The notes beneath the pieces are model-generated. The model did not search any database. It was not told the DNA's origin and saw nothing but the letters and a program-made list of their open reading frames with translations. A program made the position numbers and the translations under genes. This document shows positions 62,621 to 64,000 of a DNA stretch of 64,000 nt, one piece after another. Each line of letters begins with the position of its first letter. Position 1 is the stretch's first letter. Source of the stretch: an uncultured Lachnospiraceae bacterium. Lineage in GTDB: Bacteria; Bacillota; Clostridia; Lachnospirales; Lachnospiraceae. The stretch lies in assembly GCA_947564735.1 (NCBI GenBank), contig CANOEC010000014.1, positions 1 through 64,000 on the forward strand, read 5' to 3'.

Positions 62621-62977
62621 TTACTGCAGATTTGCTTTTGCAAGCTCCGCTAAGGTTGTAAACCCTGCCGCATCATTGACTGCCATCTCAGCTAACATCT
62701 TTCTGTTGATATCAACGCCAGCATTCTTAAGCCCATACATAAATCTGCTGTAGGACAAGCCGTTCATCCTTGCTGCCGCATTGATACGTGCAATCCATAA
62801 CTGTCTGAACTGACGCTTTCTCTGTTTTCTTCCTTCATAGGAAGATGTCAAAGCTCTCATTACGGACTGCTTAGCCACCCTGTATTGTTTTGATCTTGCG
62901 CCTCTGTAACCTTTCGCAAGCTTTAATACTCTATTATGTTTCTTCTTAGCGTTTACACCGCCTTTAATTCTTGCCAT
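62621..62977 (-). CDS. rplT: 50S ribosomal protein L20
   Basis: The 118-residue protein has the typical N-terminus [20 protein letters not shown] and the conserved [20 protein letters not shown]. It binds 23S rRNA early in assembly and, in several bacteria, represses its own operon by binding the leader. It is third gene of the infC operon. GGAGGAAAAAG precedes the start. Confidence 0.98.
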   Translation of the reverse strand: MARIKGGVNAKKKHNRVLKLAKGYRGARSKQYRVAKQSVMRALTSSYEGRKQRKRQFRQLWIARINAAARMNGLSYSRFMYGLKNAGVDINRKMLAEMAVNDAAGFTTLAELAKANLQ

Positions 62978-63122
62978 GTCTTTTTCCTCCTTATGACCTA
63001 AAACTTTGGCTCATGCTGCCTTTACCCATCGCAAAGAATACCTGTCATCGACCCTCTCCGGTATGAGACTTGGATTTTCTTAAAAAACGCCCTGCGACGC
63101 CTTGAAAAATCTTCCCATACCT

Positions 63123-63320
63123 TTACAGATAAGGTAAAATCTTCTTCATATTCTTAACATTCGTTGCGTCTGTCATAGCAGGCTTTCTAAGATTTCTCTT
63201 CTTCTTAGTCGTTTTCTTGGCTAAGATATGGCGTTTATAAGCTTTATTTCTTTTCAACTTACCCGTTCCAGTCACTTTAAAACGTTTTGCAGCTGATCTG
63301 CTTGTCTTCATTTTTGGCAT
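63123..63320 (-). CDS. rpmI: 50S ribosomal protein L35
   Basis: The 65-residue basic protein is [20 protein letters not shown] then [20 protein letters not shown], the standard L35. It is second gene of the operon between infC and rplT. AGGAGGAATT lies upstream. Confidence 0.98.
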   Translation of the reverse strand: MPKMKTSRSAAKRFKVTGTGKLKRNKAYKRHILAKKTTKKKRNLRKPAMTDATNVKNMKKILPYL

Positions 63321-63393
63321 TTCAAAATTCCTCCTATATTAATAAATTTTGTGAGATATCAATCCAAGATATCAGTTTATTTCAACTGAAAAA

Positions 63394-63900
63394 CTAACGC
63401 TTCTCAGCCAAAAACATCGTCATGCTTCTGCCCTCCACCTTCGGCGCCTTATCAACAACTGCAATGTCTGCAAGCGCCTCTGCGATATCGTCCAGAATAT
63501 GTTTGCTGTTATTCATATGCGCCATCTCACGGCCGCGGAAACGAAGTGTAATCTTCACTCTGTCACCTTTGCCGATAAACTTTCGGGCAGCATTGATTTT
63601 CGTATTCAAATCGTTGGTATCAATATTGGGAGACAGACGAATCTCCTTGATTTCAACCGTCTTCTGCTTCTTCTTAGCTTCCTTCTCTTTTCTGGTCTGC
63701 TCATACTTGAACTTTCCATAATCCACAATCTTACATACCGGCGGTTTCGCAGTCGGAGCAATTTTGACCAAATCTACGCCGGCTTCCTCCGCCAGCCTCA
63801 TAGCCTCCCTAGAGCTCATGATTCCTAACTGTTCGCCGTTCTCGCCAATCACGCGCACTTCTTTGTCTCTAATCTGTTCGTTAATGAATAAATCGCTAAT
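63394..63900 (-). CDS. infC: Translation initiation factor IF-3 (ATT start)
   Basis: The 168-residue product has an N-domain with INEQIRDKEVRVIGENGEQL and a linker, and a C-domain with RFRGREMAHMN. The start is ATT at 63900: GGGAGGG lies eight bases before it and the protein then begins at the conserved position (ISDLFINEQIRDKEV). ATT or another non-standard start is a known feature of infC, letting IF-3 control its own translation by discriminating against it. An in-frame ATG at 63963 would add 21 residues that overlap the leader terminator and are not family-like. Confidence 0.93.
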   Translation of the reverse strand: MSDLFINEQIRDKEVRVIGENGEQLGIMSSREAMRLAEEAGVDLVKIAPTAKPPVCKIVDYGKFKYEQTRKEKEAKKKQKTVEIKEIRLSPNIDTNDLNTKINAARKFIGKGDRVKITLRFRGREMAHMNNSKHILDDIAEALADIAVVDKAPKVEGRSMTMFLAEKR

Positions 63901-63917
63901 GGTTCTTCCCTCCCATA

Positions 63918-63954
63918 GAAAAAAATAAAAGTGGACAGCATATCTATCCACTTT
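63918..63954 (-). terminator. Leader terminator (attenuator) of the infC operon
   Basis: AAAGTGGA pairs with TCCACTTT and is followed by TATTTTTTT, 18 bases before the infC start on the minus strand. Such attenuators occur in infC-rpmI-rplT leaders, where L20 or related signals decide read-through. The rest of the leader runs off the window end. Confidence 0.75.
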
Positions 63955-64000
63955 CTTCATCATACTTTCTCTCCAACACTCTCCCCTTATAGTAGAGTTC

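Overview
The window looks like chromosomal DNA of a gut Lachnospiraceae-type member of the Clostridia. The evidence is the infC-rpmI-rplT operon, a CD1871A-type CXXC protein beside a TlpA lipoprotein, a DUF6171 protein, an Rpn-family protein, and ABC/GH51/GH43/GH3 loci for arabinoxylan-type glycans. Genus and species cannot be fixed by reading alone.

Left part (1-17.6 kb) is accessory and decaying. A roughly 14.2 kb integrative mobilizable element (about 229-14394) sits inside a ydcF-like (DUF218) gene. The N-terminal piece lies at 80-228 and the C-terminal piece at 14395-14845, and both attachment sites can be read. The element carries a serine recombinase that has lost part of its catalytic domain, a replisome organizer and DnaC-like ATPase, a MobA/MobL relaxase with a structured candidate oriT, a conjugative-transposon HTH/sigma pair, and a cargo of one ABC exporter (ATPase plus two permeases) with its two-component system. 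Several element genes are frameshifted. Just outside it lie a frameshifted aminoglycoside-phosphotransferase/GNAT fusion and the fused remains of a Phd-type antitoxin and an XRE regulator.

Middle part (17.8-32.2 kb): an MBL-fold hydrolase, a three-gene ABC-2 exporter, mntP behind a yybP-ykoY manganese riboswitch, and a TlpA/CXXC/4Fe-4S redox trio. Next comes an unrecognised three-gene operon (24.0-26.9 kb) encoding a possible PD-(D/E)XK nuclease domain fused to a glycine-rich hydrophobic region. A BlaI/BlaR1-type pair with an unusual sensor domain and a DUF4474-metallophosphoesterase pair follow.

Right part (32.3-64 kb) is mostly core and glycan metabolism. An arabinoside locus (ABC importer, GH51, GH43) has a candidate promoter with nine G residues in its spacer. 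It is followed by a C26 amidotransferase-like hydrolase, a DUF2974 lipase-like protein, an NA37-type nucleoid protein, an AGCS symporter, a chemotaxis receptor, MATE and ZIP transporters. A xyloside locus (GH3, AraC regulator, ABC importer) comes next, then an RlmD-type methyltransferase, two small unknown proteins, a tRNA-Pro(AGG), an EAL phosphodiesterase, pepD, a PadR/HAAS-FtsW-like pair and the infC-rpmI-rplT operon, whose infC starts with ATT. In both glycan loci a strong RNA hairpin separates the solute-binding protein gene from the permease genes.
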